This document shows positions 31,937 to 40,716 of a DNA stretch of 64,000 bases, in pieces. Each line of letters begins with the position of its first letter. Position 1 is the stretch's first letter. The position numbers and the translations under genes are program-made. This stretch comes from Allorhodoferax sp032337135 (GTDB lineage: Bacteria > Pseudomonadota > Gammaproteobacteria > Burkholderiales > Burkholderiaceae_C): assembly GCF_032337135.1 (NCBI RefSeq), contig NZ_JAVXZZ010000006.1:1-64000 (forward strand), given 5' to 3'. Under the pieces are notes generated by a model, which was given only the letters and a program-made list of their open reading frames with translations, was not told where the DNA came from and made no database searches.

Positions 31937-32647
31937 ATGAGCCGCGGCAAGAACTCCTTTATCCCCGGTGAAGACATCGCGCAGGTGGTGGACTGGTCGT
32001 TTGCGGCCGTTGACAGCCAATCGGACCGCTTTGCTGCCAAGCTGCGTGCCCAGGAAATGCAGGAGGCGCTGCAGAAGGAAGAGAACCTGCGACAGGTCGG
32101 CTATGCGGAAGGCTACGGAGCAGGTTACTCGGAAGGTTTTGCCAAAGGGCATGAGCAGGCTGCATTGGCGGGGCAGCAGCAGCTCGACGACTACATTGCA
32201 CAGCAGGGGCAAGCTGCGGCTGAGCGCTTTTCCCGGCTGTTTGAGCAGGTTCAATTGCAATTGGCTCAGCAGGAGCAGCAAATTGCGCAGGGACTGCTGG
32301 AGATGGCTTGCGAAATTGCGCGTCAGGTGCTGCGCAAGGAACTGTCGATCAACCCCAACCTCCTGCAGCCCGTCATCAGGGAAGCTCTGGGTATGTTGGT
32401 GCTCGACAACCGCGCCGCAACGGTTCGACTGCATCCGGTCGATGCGGATGTGCTTGCCGGAACGGTTCGCGAGGATTTTGCAGGTCTGGCGCTCAATCTC
32501 GTCCCCGATGCGTCGGTGACACCGGGGGGGTGCATGGTCGAGTGTGCCGGTGCCGTGGTTGATGGGACGGTGGAAAAGCGCTGGCAGAAAGCAGTGGCCC
32601 GATTGGGACTGGAGTCGCGCTGGGAGCAGGACAATGACGTCCACTAA
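31937..32647 (+). CDS. fliH: Flagellar assembly protein FliH
   Basis: 236 residues from ATG 31937, one base after fliG. FliH binds the FliI ATPase and keeps it inactive until docking. The central segment has the GxxxG-type Gly repeats of FliH (GYAEGYGAGYSEGFAKG), followed by a Gln-rich coiled coil and a globular C-terminus resembling a V-ATPase peripheral stalk. The frame is open further upstream inside fliG, but the MSRGKNSFIPGED start fits the family and gene spacing. It overlaps fliI by 14 bases. Confidence 0.93.
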   Translation: MSRGKNSFIPGEDIAQVVDWSFAAVDSQSDRFAAKLRAQEMQEALQKEENLRQVGYAEGYGAGYSEGFAKGHEQAALAGQQQLDDYIAQQGQAAAERFSRLFEQVQLQLAQQEQQIAQGLLEMACEIARQVLRKELSINPNLLQPVIREALGMLVLDNRAATVRLHPVDADVLAGTVREDFAGLALNLVPDASVTPGGCMVECAGAVVDGTVEKRWQKAVARLGLESRWEQDNDVH

Positions 32648-34049
32648 TGCGGGTTCCGGGCGTTGGGAGCGATTCCTTCACGCAGCACGGGTGCAGGTGT
32701 CCGATGACACCACCCTGGAGAGTCGCGGCACGCTTACCCGACTGGCGGGTCTGGTCCTGGAAGCCCAGGGCTTGCGGGTTCCGGTAGGTTCGCAGTGCCA
32801 AGTGCAGGGGAATCATCAGCAGTCGCCGGTGTTGGCTGAAGTGGTGGGGTTCAGCGGCGATCGAGCGTTTCTGATGCCTGCGGGTGATGTCCATGGGCTC
32901 TCCAGTGGGGCCGCCGTAAGCGTGGCACCCGCCTATGTTCCGGTGCCATTGATTGATGAGCCGGCACGGGAGCTGCGGGTGGAGCCTCGTCGCGGGAGCC
33001 TTCGACTTCCCTTGGGAGACGGACTGCTTGGGCGCGTGGTGGATGCGCAGGGAGCGCCAATGGATCGGCAGGGGCCATTGGTCAACGTCGAATCACGACC
33101 ACTGGACCGCGTCCCCATCAATGCCATGGATCGCGCTCCCATCCGCACGGCGCTCGACACCGGCGTTCGTTCCATCAACGCCTTGTTGACCGTCGGCCGC
33201 GGACAGCGGCTCGGCTTGTTCGCCGGATCGGGGGTGGGCAAGAGCGTTCTGTTGGGCATGATGGCTCGCTACACGCAGGCCGATGTCATTGTGGTTGGCC
33301 TGATTGGCGAGCGGGGCCGTGAAGTCAAGGAGTTCATTGAGGACATCCTGGGCGAGGAAGGCCGTGCACGATCGGTGGTCGTTGCGGCGCCCGCCGATGC
33401 GCCTCCCCTGCTGCGCATGCAGGGCGCGTCCTATGCCACTGGCGTCGCCGAATACTTCCGTGATCAGGGTAAGCATGTCCTTCTCTTAATGGATTCGTTG
33501 ACACGCTACGCCATGGCACAGCGTGAAATTGCACTCGCGATTGGTGAACCTCCGGCCACCAAGGGATATCCACCCTCCTGTTTTGCGCGGCTGCCCCAAT
33601 TGGTCGAGCGCAGCGGAAATGGCCTGCACGGAGTGGGGTCGATCACCGCGTTCTACACGGTCTTGACGGAAGGGGACGATCAGCAGGATCCGATTGCCGA
33701 TGCCGCGCGGGCGATTCTGGACGGTCACATTGTGTTGTCTCGCCAATTGGCTGAAACCGGCCATTACCCGGCCATTGATGTGGAGCAGTCTGCCTCGCGG
33801 GTGATGCATAACGTCGTGCCACGTGAGCAATTCGAATTGGCAAGACGGTTTAAGGCTGTTTATTCGCGCTATCAGCGAGGCAAGGATTTGATACAAATTG
33901 GCGCATATGCACCGGGTTCCGACAGGGGGCTGGACGAGGCCATCGCTTTGAACGACTCCATGGTCGAGTTCCTGCAGCAAGACATGCTGGAGGCGGTCCC
34001 GATGGAGGGCGCGGTCAGCGGTCTGCAGGCAGTGCTTAGGGCGAATTAG
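32634..34049 (+). CDS. fliI: Flagellum-specific ATPase FliI
   Basis: 471 residues from ATG 32634, preceded by GGGAG (32622-32626). FliI energises flagellar protein export. Walker A is GLFAGSGVGKSVLLG, followed by VVGLIGERGREVKEFIED and the Walker B strand VLLLMDSLTRYAMAQREIAL. The arginine-finger region QLAETGHYPAIDVEQSASRV is present. Length and motifs match FliI rather than an F1 beta subunit. Confidence 0.97.
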   Translation: MTSTNAGSGRWERFLHAARVQVSDDTTLESRGTLTRLAGLVLEAQGLRVPVGSQCQVQGNHQQSPVLAEVVGFSGDRAFLMPAGDVHGLSSGAAVSVAPAYVPVPLIDEPARELRVEPRRGSLRLPLGDGLLGRVVDAQGAPMDRQGPLVNVESRPLDRVPINAMDRAPIRTALDTGVRSINALLTVGRGQRLGLFAGSGVGKSVLLGMMARYTQADVIVVGLIGERGREVKEFIEDILGEEGRARSVVVAAPADAPPLLRMQGASYATGVAEYFRDQGKHVLLLMDSLTRYAMAQREIALAIGEPPATKGYPPSCFARLPQLVERSGNGLHGVGSITAFYTVLTEGDDQQDPIADAARAILDGHIVLSRQLAETGHYPAIDVEQSASRVMHNVVPREQFELARRFKAVYSRYQRGKDLIQIGAYAPGSDRGLDEAIALNDSMVEFLQQDMLEAVPMEGAVSGLQAVLRAN

Positions 34050-34063
34050 CAACAAAGGAGCGC

Positions 34064-34543
34064 TTGGCGCGAAAGTTCATGTCGGCGATTCGTAGCATTG
34101 AGCTGGCGATCGATCTTGCGCTGCGGCGCAGGGACGAGTCTGTTCAGCATCTGGCGCATGCACAGCAGAACCAGGGGCATGCTATCAATCAGCTGCAGCA
34201 GCTCAAGGACTATGTGCTGGAGACGGACCAGCGTTTGCTGCGTCAAGGCAGTGTGCAGGTGTCATTGGAAGTCTTGCGACACCATTACCAATTCATGGCA
34301 AGGCTCCAGGAGGCAATTCAAATGCAGACAGAAGTGGTTGGAGGACTGGAGCGGCGGGTGAATTTTGCCCGTGCCGAACTGGCAAAGGCGGAGTCCGCCG
34401 TGATGGGGCTGCGCACGGTGCTGAAGAAGCGACTGGATGAGCGCAATCAACTGGCCCAGCGCAGGGAGCAGAGTTTGATGGATGAGCTGGCAGCTCAGCA
34501 GCATCTGCGCCGCGTGCCGGCATTTGCATCAGGAGAGCATTGA
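34064..34543 (+). CDS. fliJ: Flagellar export protein FliJ
   Basis: 159 residues if translation starts at the TTG at 34064, which has AAAGGAG (34054-34060) just 3 bases upstream; the ATG at 34079 would give 154 residues but lies 18 bases from that site. FliJ is a soluble coiled-coil protein of the export gate that contacts FliI and FlhA. The sequence is an almost unbroken two-helix coiled coil rich in Gln, Arg, Leu and Glu (HAQQNQGHAINQLQQLKDYV). Its position between fliI and fliK supports the call. The stop overlaps the fliK ATG by one base. Confidence 0.9.
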   Translation: MARKFMSAIRSIELAIDLALRRRDESVQHLAHAQQNQGHAINQLQQLKDYVLETDQRLLRQGSVQVSLEVLRHHYQFMARLQEAIQMQTEVVGGLERRVNFARAELAKAESAVMGLRTVLKKRLDERNQLAQRREQSLMDELAAQQHLRRVPAFASGEH

Positions 34544-35835
34544 TGGCTATTGAACAAAGCAAGCCCGCGACGACTCCCGCTGCGCGCGCAAATGGGACCC
34601 CAAAGACATCAGGGAAATTGCCCGGGGCTGGGGCGGGGCTGCCCGCCCAAGGCCTGGATTTTGCGAGCATGATGGCCTGCGCAGAAGGGGCCGAAGCGCA
34701 GACAGAAAACGCCGCCGCCCCATTGGTGGCTGGCCCGGGCCCCACTTCGGCTCCAGGCAAGGTGGGGGACAGCCATCGCAGAAGCGCCCAGGTGCGTGAC
34801 GGCACTCCCGGCAAGCAGAGTTCGGCCAGTGCCCAGGGCCCATCGGACGAATCCGGCCTGTCCGACGGCACAAATGTGCCGTCGATGCAGTCGGTTGAAC
34901 TGCCCGTCCCAGGGTTGGACACGACGGTGGCGAGTACTGTCGCCGCATTGCCAGTGGTAGATCCCGCTTCTGTTCAGGCCGCAACACAAGGCGGTGGTGC
35001 CGAAGTCTCTGCAAACCTGTCGGTGCGCGTCAGTGGAACAGGAAGCCGAGGGCTGTCCAGCACCCAGCAACTCCAGCAGTCCTTGGGTTTGGGGGGGAAA
35101 TTCAAGCAGCAAGCGCAGGGGCAGGCCGGTCCCGCCAGTAGCGAAGCGGACGCGGTAGGCATCGTTAGTCAGAATTCCGCCTCCCGCAACGACGCAGGTC
35201 ATGACATTTTTGCCCGAATGGGGCACGCGGTGGGTGCTGAGGTTGCGCGGCCGACGACCGCCATGGAACTGGTGGGCTCCATCCTTTCAAAATCGCACAC
35301 TCCCTCGGAGTCTCGTGATGCCGATTCCAATCAACGCCCAGGTCTCCTGGGCACCATGGAGTCGGTCTCGCCGCATCTGCCTGAGTCGACGGACGCCCTG
35401 GGTGGTGGCTTGGGTGCTGATGAAGTGATATCCGAGCCCGTCAAATTCTGGCTTGGTACGGAGCAAACGCAGCAGGCCGACATGACCGTCGATGATGTGG
35501 GGGGTGGTCCTGTGGACGTCACGATACGCTTGCATGGCAAAGAGGCGCACGTGCAGTTCCGCGCGGACGAAGCGCAGGCACGTGACGCCTTGCAAGCGGC
35601 CAGTGGCCAATTGAAGGACCTGCTTGGGCAGGAGGGATTGACGCTGAGCGGTCTTTCCGTAGGTACTTCGGGACAGGGTCAGGCTTTCGGGCAAGCAGGG
35701 CAGCGCGACAATCAGGGTAAAGGTGGCGCCTCTAAAGTGGGACGTGTGGCCGTGGCCCTTAACGAAGATGTCAGTCTGGCCGGTCAGCTGCCAGCCCGTA
35801 CAAGCAATGGACGTGGTGTGGATTTGTACGTGTGA
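34543..35835 (+). CDS. fliK: Flagellar hook-length control protein FliK
   Basis: 430 residues from ATG 34543, with AGGAGA (34531-34536) upstream. FliK measures hook length and switches export specificity. The N-terminal 300 residues are a low-complexity Ala/Gly/Ser/Gln/Pro ruler segment; residues about 310-400 hold the conserved Flg_hook domain (PVDVTIRLHGKEAHVQFRAD, then LKDLLGQEGLTLSGLSV). A run of seven G (35091-35097) lies in the variable part. Position between fliJ and fliL is standard. Confidence 0.92.
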   Translation: MAIEQSKPATTPAARANGTPKTSGKLPGAGAGLPAQGLDFASMMACAEGAEAQTENAAAPLVAGPGPTSAPGKVGDSHRRSAQVRDGTPGKQSSASAQGPSDESGLSDGTNVPSMQSVELPVPGLDTTVASTVAALPVVDPASVQAATQGGGAEVSANLSVRVSGTGSRGLSSTQQLQQSLGLGGKFKQQAQGQAGPASSEADAVGIVSQNSASRNDAGHDIFARMGHAVGAEVARPTTAMELVGSILSKSHTPSESRDADSNQRPGLLGTMESVSPHLPESTDALGGGLGADEVISEPVKFWLGTEQTQQADMTVDDVGGGPVDVTIRLHGKEAHVQFRADEAQARDALQAASGQLKDLLGQEGLTLSGLSVGTSGQGQAFGQAGQRDNQGKGGASKVGRVAVALNEDVSLAGQLPARTSNGRGVDLYV

Positions 35836-35898
35836 GACCAGTGAAGCTGGGTCACAATGTGCAGTCATGGTGTGCAATGAATAGAAAAGGAATGCGCT

Positions 35899-36465
35899 GT
35901 GTCCGCTAAACCAGAAGCAAGCGAAGAGGGTGCTGCTCCGGCCAAGAGCAAGAAGATGCTCATCATCATCGTGGCTGCCGTACTGGTGGTCGCGCTAGGT
36001 GGTGGTGGGGTGTTCTTCATGATGAAGAAGAAAGCCGCAGCCGATGACGAGGAGGGGGCGGACGCCGCACCCGCCAAGACAGCCGCTCACGACAAGCACA
36101 AGCTGCCCCCTGTGTACCTACCCATGGACAACATGGTGGTGAATCTGGCCAATCCGGGCGGGGAACGTGTCGCGCAGGTTGGCGTCACACTGGAAGTTGT
36201 CGATGCCGAAGCGTCCACCCAGGTCAAAGCCTATATGCCGACCATCCGCAGTGGCGTGTTGATGCTCATTTCCAAGCACACCGCAGAAGAGCTGTTGACT
36301 GCGGAAGGAAAGGAGAAATTGGCTCAGGACATTCTTCGCGAGACTTCACTCCCCTTTGGTGGGGGAGAAGAGGATGAAGCTCCGGCCAAGGGTTCGAAGA
36401 AGAAAAAGGTCGTAGTGCAGTACCCCGTCATCGGTGTGCACTTTTCGTCCTTCATCGTGCAGTAG
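35899..36465 (+). CDS. fliL: Flagellar basal body-associated protein FliL
   Basis: 188 residues with a GTG start at 35899 after AAAAGG (35885-35890). FliL is a single-pass inner-membrane protein around the stator ring. The membrane helix LIIIVAAVLVVALGGGGVFF is at about residues 21-40, then a charged, Asp/Glu/Ala-rich stretch and the periplasmic stomatin-like domain (LPPVYLPMDNMVVNLANPG; VKAYMPTIRSGVLMLISKH). It starts 63 bases after fliK, the longest gap in the operon, and is followed closely by fliM. Confidence 0.94.
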   Translation: MSAKPEASEEGAAPAKSKKMLIIIVAAVLVVALGGGGVFFMMKKKAAADDEEGADAAPAKTAAHDKHKLPPVYLPMDNMVVNLANPGGERVAQVGVTLEVVDAEASTQVKAYMPTIRSGVLMLISKHTAEELLTAEGKEKLAQDILRETSLPFGGGEEDEAPAKGSKKKKVVVQYPVIGVHFSSFIVQ

Positions 36466-36486
36466 GCTCCAACTGTCCCACAGGCC

Positions 36487-37491
36487 ATGAGCGAGTCATT
36501 CCTTTCCCAAGAAGAAGTAGATGCCCTGCTGGAGGGGGTCACGGGTGAAAGCCAGAAGTCCGTCGAAGAGACGGCCGACAGCGGTGAGATCCGTCCCTAC
36601 AACATTTCGAGCCAGGAGAGGATCGTGCGTGGGCGTATGCCCACGATGGAAATCGTCAACGAACGATTCGCCCGCAACCTGCGCGTTGGCCTGTTCAATT
36701 TCATTCGCCGCAGTCCGGAGATTTCCGTGGGGTCTGTCTCAGTGCAGCGCTACAGTGCGTTCCTGCGCGAATTGGCGGTACCGACCAATTTCAACATCGT
36801 GGCCATTCGCCCCCTGCGCGGAAGCGGCATGGTGGTGTGCGAGCCGACATTGGTGTTTGGTGTCATCGATACCCTGTACGGGGGATCGGGAAAGTACCAG
36901 ACCCGCATTGAAGGGCGTGACTTTTCAGCCACCGAGCAGCGCGTGATCAATCGCCTGGTGGACGTGATCGTGGCGGAGTACAAGAAGGCTTGGAAAGGCA
37001 TTTATCCGCTGGAGCTGGATTACCAGCGCTCGGAGATGCAGCCTCAGTTCGCGAACATTGCAACACCGAGCGAAATCGTGATTTCCACTTCGTTTCAGTT
37101 GGAAATTGGAGATATTTCCGGGGCCATCCATTTTTGTTTCCCCTATTCGACACTGGAGCCCATTCGAGACGTTCTTTACTCATCCACGCAGGGCGACTCG
37201 ATCGAGGTCGACCGTCGGTGGGTGAATGTGCTGACGCGGGAAATACAGGCGGCAGAGGTGACGTTGGTGGCAGAGCTTGCGAAGGCGGATGCGACGGTGG
37301 AGCAGTTGATGCTCATGAAGGTCGGCGATTTCATCGAACTGGAAAAACCCCAGTCGATACAGGCCACCATCGATGGTGTCCCAATTTTTGAATGTCATTA
37401 CGGTACCCATAATGCAAAGTACGCCATTCGGATCGACAAGGCCTTGCGGGGCAATGACCAAAACTGGCTAGGAGAGCGAAATGTCATCTGA
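36487..37491 (+). CDS. fliM: Flagellar motor switch protein FliM
   Basis: 334 residues. The C-ring protein that binds phosphorylated CheY and reverses rotation. The N-terminal CheY-binding segment is MSESFLSQEEVDALLEGV, followed by the CheC-like middle domain (FARNLRVGLFNFIRRSPEIS) and the C-terminal SpoA domain (FIELEKPQSIQATIDGVPIF). It overlaps fliN by 11 bases. Confidence 0.97.
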   Translation: MSESFLSQEEVDALLEGVTGESQKSVEETADSGEIRPYNISSQERIVRGRMPTMEIVNERFARNLRVGLFNFIRRSPEISVGSVSVQRYSAFLRELAVPTNFNIVAIRPLRGSGMVVCEPTLVFGVIDTLYGGSGKYQTRIEGRDFSATEQRVINRLVDVIVAEYKKAWKGIYPLELDYQRSEMQPQFANIATPSEIVISTSFQLEIGDISGAIHFCFPYSTLEPIRDVLYSSTQGDSIEVDRRWVNVLTREIQAAEVTLVAELAKADATVEQLMLMKVGDFIELEKPQSIQATIDGVPIFECHYGTHNAKYAIRIDKALRGNDQNWLGERNVI

Positions 37492-37927
37492 AGATAAACC
37501 CGACGAGTCTGCAGCAGACGACGGCATGGCAGACTGGGCTGAAGCTCTGATGGAGCAGAAAAGTGCAGAAGGGCCCGCTGAAGATGCCTCTGGCGGCGTG
37601 CTGTCCGGGGGGGATGCGCCCCGTCCGTTTGCCCAGGCGACAGGTGGTGGCGACGGGCATTCCAATGACATCAACATGGTGCTGGATATTCCTGTCCAAC
37701 TCTCGGTGGAATTGGGGCGGACCAAGGTGCCGATCAAGCACATACTCCAGTTAGGACAAGGTTCCGTGGTCGAGCTGGATGCGTTGGCTGGCGAGCCCAT
37801 GGATGTGTTGGTGAATGGCTATCTCATCGCTCAGGGCGAGGTGGTGGTTGTCAATGACAAGTTTGGCATCCGCCTGACGGATGTGGTCACGCCTTCGGAG
37901 CGTTTGCGCCGCGTCAGCAAGAGCTAA
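37481..37927 (+). CDS. fliN: Flagellar motor switch protein FliN
   Basis: 148 residues from ATG 37481 with GGAGAG (37471-37476) upstream. FliN forms the base of the C ring. An acidic N-terminus precedes the SpoA domain: INMVLDIPVQLSVELGRTKV, LGQGSVVELDALAGEPMDVL and VVVNDKFGIRLTDVV. The acidic, Gly-rich N-terminal extension of about 60 residues is common in betaproteobacteria. Confidence 0.97.
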   Translation: MSSEDKPDESAADDGMADWAEALMEQKSAEGPAEDASGGVLSGGDAPRPFAQATGGGDGHSNDINMVLDIPVQLSVELGRTKVPIKHILQLGQGSVVELDALAGEPMDVLVNGYLIAQGEVVVVNDKFGIRLTDVVTPSERLRRVSKS

Positions 37928-37936
37928 TATCGGGGC

Positions 37937-38242
37937 ATGACCGATTCCCTGATCCTGCTTGTATTGTTTGTGGTCGCCATTGCATCCCTGCCTTGGGGTG
38001 TGCGACGGCTTCAGGCGCGGTTTGGTGTACCAGCTCCGTTGGCCGGCGGGCGGGTGGTGTCTGCTCTGGCAGTAGGGCCTCAGCAGCGCATTGTGACGGT
38101 TCAGGTCAATTGCGGTTCGCAGGAGCTGACGATGGTGCTGGGCGTGACGAGTGCTTCGGTCACGTGCTTGCACAAATGGGGCGGAGGTGCCCCATTGCAG
38201 ACATCGACCGACGCTCCAATGGAAAGTGGGGGCGGGAAGTGA
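37937..38242 (+). CDS. fliO: Flagellar biosynthetic protein FliO
   Basis: 101 residues. FliO is a small inner-membrane protein that helps FliP assemble into the export gate. One N-terminal membrane helix (SLILLVLFVVAIASLPWGV) is followed by the short cytoplasmic domain with QQRIVTVQVNCGSQELTMVLG, as in FliO. It lies between fliN and fliP. The stop overlaps the proposed GTG start of fliP. Confidence 0.9.
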   Translation: MTDSLILLVLFVVAIASLPWGVRRLQARFGVPAPLAGGRVVSALAVGPQQRIVTVQVNCGSQELTMVLGVTSASVTCLHKWGGGAPLQTSTDAPMESGGGK

Positions 38243-39018
38243 ACAAAACATCCGTAAGCCGACGGATGTTCCGTGCAGCCTCGTATTTTTCGGGCGCGTC
38301 GGTGCTTGCCTTGTCGTTTGGAGGTGAAGCCTTTGCGCAGGCAACGGGTCAGCTGCCGTTGCTGGTCGGGAACGGCCCCTCGGGAACCAGTTTTTCGGTA
38401 CCTATCCAGACACTGCTGTTCTTCACGGCGCTGTCGTTTCTGCCCGCCGTGTTGCTGATGATGACGGGGTTCACCCGAATTGTTATCGTGTTGTCATTGC
38501 TGCGACAGGCCTTGGGCACCCAGTCTTCCCCCCCCAATCAGGTGATCGTAGGTCTGTCCTTGTTCCTGACGTTTTTCGTCATGGGTCCCACTTTGGACAA
38601 GGTGTATGCCGAAGCGTATGTTCCCTACAGTAACGGAACCATCGCCTTTGAACAGGCTTTGGCCAATGCGGAGGCGCCCATGCGCAGCTTCATGGCAAAG
38701 CAAACGCGTCAGACGGATTTTTCCCTGTTTGCGAAACTGGCCAAGCTGGACAACAAGACCACGATCGAGAATGCGCCGTTCCGGGTTCTCGTGCCAGCTT
38801 TCGTCATCAGTGAATTGAAGTCAGCCTTCCAGATCGGGTTCATGATCTTCATCCCTTTTTTGGTTATTGACATCGTGGTTGCAAGCATTCTGATGTCTCT
38901 GGGCATGATGATGTTGTCTCCGGTGCTGGTGGCATTGCCATTCAAGCTGATGCTTTTTGTCTTGGCTGACGGCTGGAACCTGTTGATCGGGTCGCTGGCT
39001 GCAAGTTTTGTGACCTGA
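38239..39018 (+). CDS. fliP: Flagellar biosynthetic protein FliP
   Basis: 259 residues from a GTG at 38239 overlapping the fliO stop; an ATG at 38266 would give 250 residues and put the signal peptide nearer the N-terminus. FliP is the core subunit of the type III export gate. It has a cleavable signal peptide (ending near GGEAFAQA), four membrane helices and family motifs LSFLPAVLLMMTGFTRIVIV, RQALGTQSSPPNQVIVGLSL and FRVLVPAFVISELKSAFQIG. The frame is open upstream in fliO but that part is shadow. Confidence 0.95.
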   Translation: MNKTSVSRRMFRAASYFSGASVLALSFGGEAFAQATGQLPLLVGNGPSGTSFSVPIQTLLFFTALSFLPAVLLMMTGFTRIVIVLSLLRQALGTQSSPPNQVIVGLSLFLTFFVMGPTLDKVYAEAYVPYSNGTIAFEQALANAEAPMRSFMAKQTRQTDFSLFAKLAKLDNKTTIENAPFRVLVPAFVISELKSAFQIGFMIFIPFLVIDIVVASILMSLGMMMLSPVLVALPFKLMLFVLADGWNLLIGSLAASFVT

Positions 39019-39027
39019 GCGCGACCG

Positions 39028-39297
39028 ATGAACGCACAGTTGGTTTTGACCCTGGGACAAGAGGCGCTGTTGATGCTGCTGATGGTGTCTGCACCCGTAT
39101 TGGGTGTCGCGCTGGTGGTTGGGCTGTTGGTCAGCTTGTTTCAGGCGGTCACGCAGATCCATGAGGCAACATTGGCTTTCGTTCCCAAGTTGGTGGCCGT
39201 CATTGCGGTGTTTGCCATCGCTGGGCCATGGATGCTGACTGTGTTGGTGGAGTACCTCAAGCGCACGATTGAGGCCATTCCCAGCATGGTGGCGTGA
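39028..39297 (+). CDS. fliQ: Flagellar biosynthetic protein FliQ
   Basis: 89 residues, two membrane helices, typical of FliQ. Motifs LGQEALLMLLMVSAPVLGVA and SLFQAVTQIHEATLAFVPKL are characteristic. It is part of the FliPQR export gate and lies between fliP and fliR. Confidence 0.96.
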   Translation: MNAQLVLTLGQEALLMLLMVSAPVLGVALVVGLLVSLFQAVTQIHEATLAFVPKLVAVIAVFAIAGPWMLTVLVEYLKRTIEAIPSMVA

Positions 39298-39312
39298 ACA
39301 CGAAAACCACCC

Positions 39313-40074
39313 ATGATCGGATTCGATGAAGGCCAGTTGGTTCAGTGGCTTTCTCCGCTCCTGTGGCCATTCTTGCGGATACTGGCGGTCTTTTCTGTGG
39401 CCCCGATGTTTTCCTCGCGTGCCTTTCCCATGCGCGCCAAGGTGGCGTTCGCTTTTTTGATCGCTCTGGCAGCGCAAGCGGGCTTGCCACCCGGCATGGC
39501 GATCAGTGTCAATGACCCAAGAGCGACGGGCGTAGCCGCACAGCAAGTCATGGTGGGCTTGTCGATCGGATTCGCAGTTCGGCTGATATTCGCCTGCATG
39601 GAACTGGCCGGAGAAGTGATTGGCTTCCAGATGGGGTTGAACTTCGCAGCCTTCTTCGATCCAGCGATGGGTTCCCAGTCCAGCGCCATGGGGCGGTTTT
39701 TTGGGCAAATTTCCCTGCTTCTTTTTGTCGCTACCAATGCGCATCTATTGGTTATTGGGGCGTTGATGCGCAGTTTTGAGGTGTTTCCCGTGGGAGATCC
39801 ACTTCTGGCCACGTTGGCCCGTATGCCTTTGCATCAGTTTGGTGCCGAACTGTTTGCGACTGGGTTTTGGATTGCGCTGCCCGTAGTGGGAATGTTGCTG
39901 TTTACCAATCTGGCATTAGGAATCGTGTCACGCGTGGCGCCCCAAATGAACATCTTCGCCATTGGCTTTCCCATCACGCTGGTGGTCGGCATGATTGGTG
40001 TGGCACTGACCCTTCCGATGCTCGATCAACCGTTCCAGGCCTTGCTCGGCAAAGTGATCGAACGCTTCTTCTGA
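39313..40074 (+). CDS. fliR: Flagellar biosynthetic protein FliR
   Basis: 253 residues with about six membrane helices. Completes the FliPQR gate. Conserved features include LWPFLRILAVFSVAPMFSSR, FAVRLIFACMELAGEVIGFQ, FFDPAMGSQSSAMGRF and APQMNIFAIGFPITLVVGM. It is the last gene of the fliF operon; the next gene is convergent with a 12-base gap. Confidence 0.96.
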   Translation: MIGFDEGQLVQWLSPLLWPFLRILAVFSVAPMFSSRAFPMRAKVAFAFLIALAAQAGLPPGMAISVNDPRATGVAAQQVMVGLSIGFAVRLIFACMELAGEVIGFQMGLNFAAFFDPAMGSQSSAMGRFFGQISLLLFVATNAHLLVIGALMRSFEVFPVGDPLLATLARMPLHQFGAELFATGFWIALPVVGMLLFTNLALGIVSRVAPQMNIFAIGFPITLVVGMIGVALTLPMLDQPFQALLGKVIERFF

Positions 40075-40086
40075 CTGATTTGTACG

Positions 40087-40716
40087 TCAGATCAGGTTGT
40101 TTCTGTTGGCGTAGACGGCCAACTCCGCGTTGCTCGAGAGTTTTAGTTTCTCGAGCAATCGGGCGCGGTAGACACTGACCGTCTTGGGGCTAAGCATCAA
40201 GTCGTCAGCGATCTCGGAAAGCTTCTTTCCGCTTGCAATCTTCAGCAGGGTTTGCATCTCCCGTTCGGAAAGCTGTTCGTGGGGTGCCTGGTCTACCGGC
40301 TGGGCAAGACTGTTGACCAGCATGTCGGAGACCTCTGGTGTCAGGAATTTACGACCTGCTCCCAACGTGCGAACCGCTTGGACGATCTGGGTCGGATCGC
40401 CGGCCTTGTTGAGGTAACCGTGCGCACCTGCGCGTAGGCATCGCAAGGCGTATTGGTCGGCTTCGTACATTGACACGATCAGCACCCGGACATGGGGGTA
40501 CGCTTCCCGCACGGTCTCCAATACCTCCAGCCCACTGCGTCCTGGCAGGTTCAGGTCCAGGATGAGTACGTCGCAAGCCGCGTTGCGCAACAAGGCTTTT
40601 ACCTCGGCGTAATTGGAAGCCTCACCGCACACCTGCACATCAACGGCTTCGGAGAGTGTCTCCCGAATGCCGCGGCGGATCATCGCATGGTCATCGCAAA
40701 GCAATACCCGGATCAT
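40087..40716 (-). CDS. NarL/LuxR-type response regulator
   Basis: 209 residues. A receiver domain with acidic pocket D8, D9 and phospho-acceptor D54 (VLILDLNLPGRSG), then a LuxR-type HTH at the C-terminus (LSEREMQTLLKIASGKKLSE; LSPKTVSVYRARLLEKL). The start overlaps the kinase stop by 4 bases (ATGA), so the pair is one operon. It would bind DNA after phosphorylation by the adjacent kinase. The target is unknown; the place between fliR and the chemotaxis genes suggests, but does not prove, motility control. Confidence 0.93.
   Translation of the reverse strand: MIRVLLCDDHAMIRRGIRETLSEAVDVQVCGEASNYAEVKALLRNAACDVLILDLNLPGRSGLEVLETVREAYPHVRVLIVSMYEADQYALRCLRAGAHGYLNKAGDPTQIVQAVRTLGAGRKFLTPEVSDMLVNSLAQPVDQAPHEQLSEREMQTLLKIASGKKLSEIADDLMLSPKTVSVYRARLLEKLKLSSNAELAVYANRNNLI

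Noticed and set aside
40070..40091. Small inverted repeat TCTGAC...GTCAGA spanning the stops of fliR and the response regulator
   Set aside because: Only six base pairs with a ten-base loop and no T-run; too weak to call a terminator.
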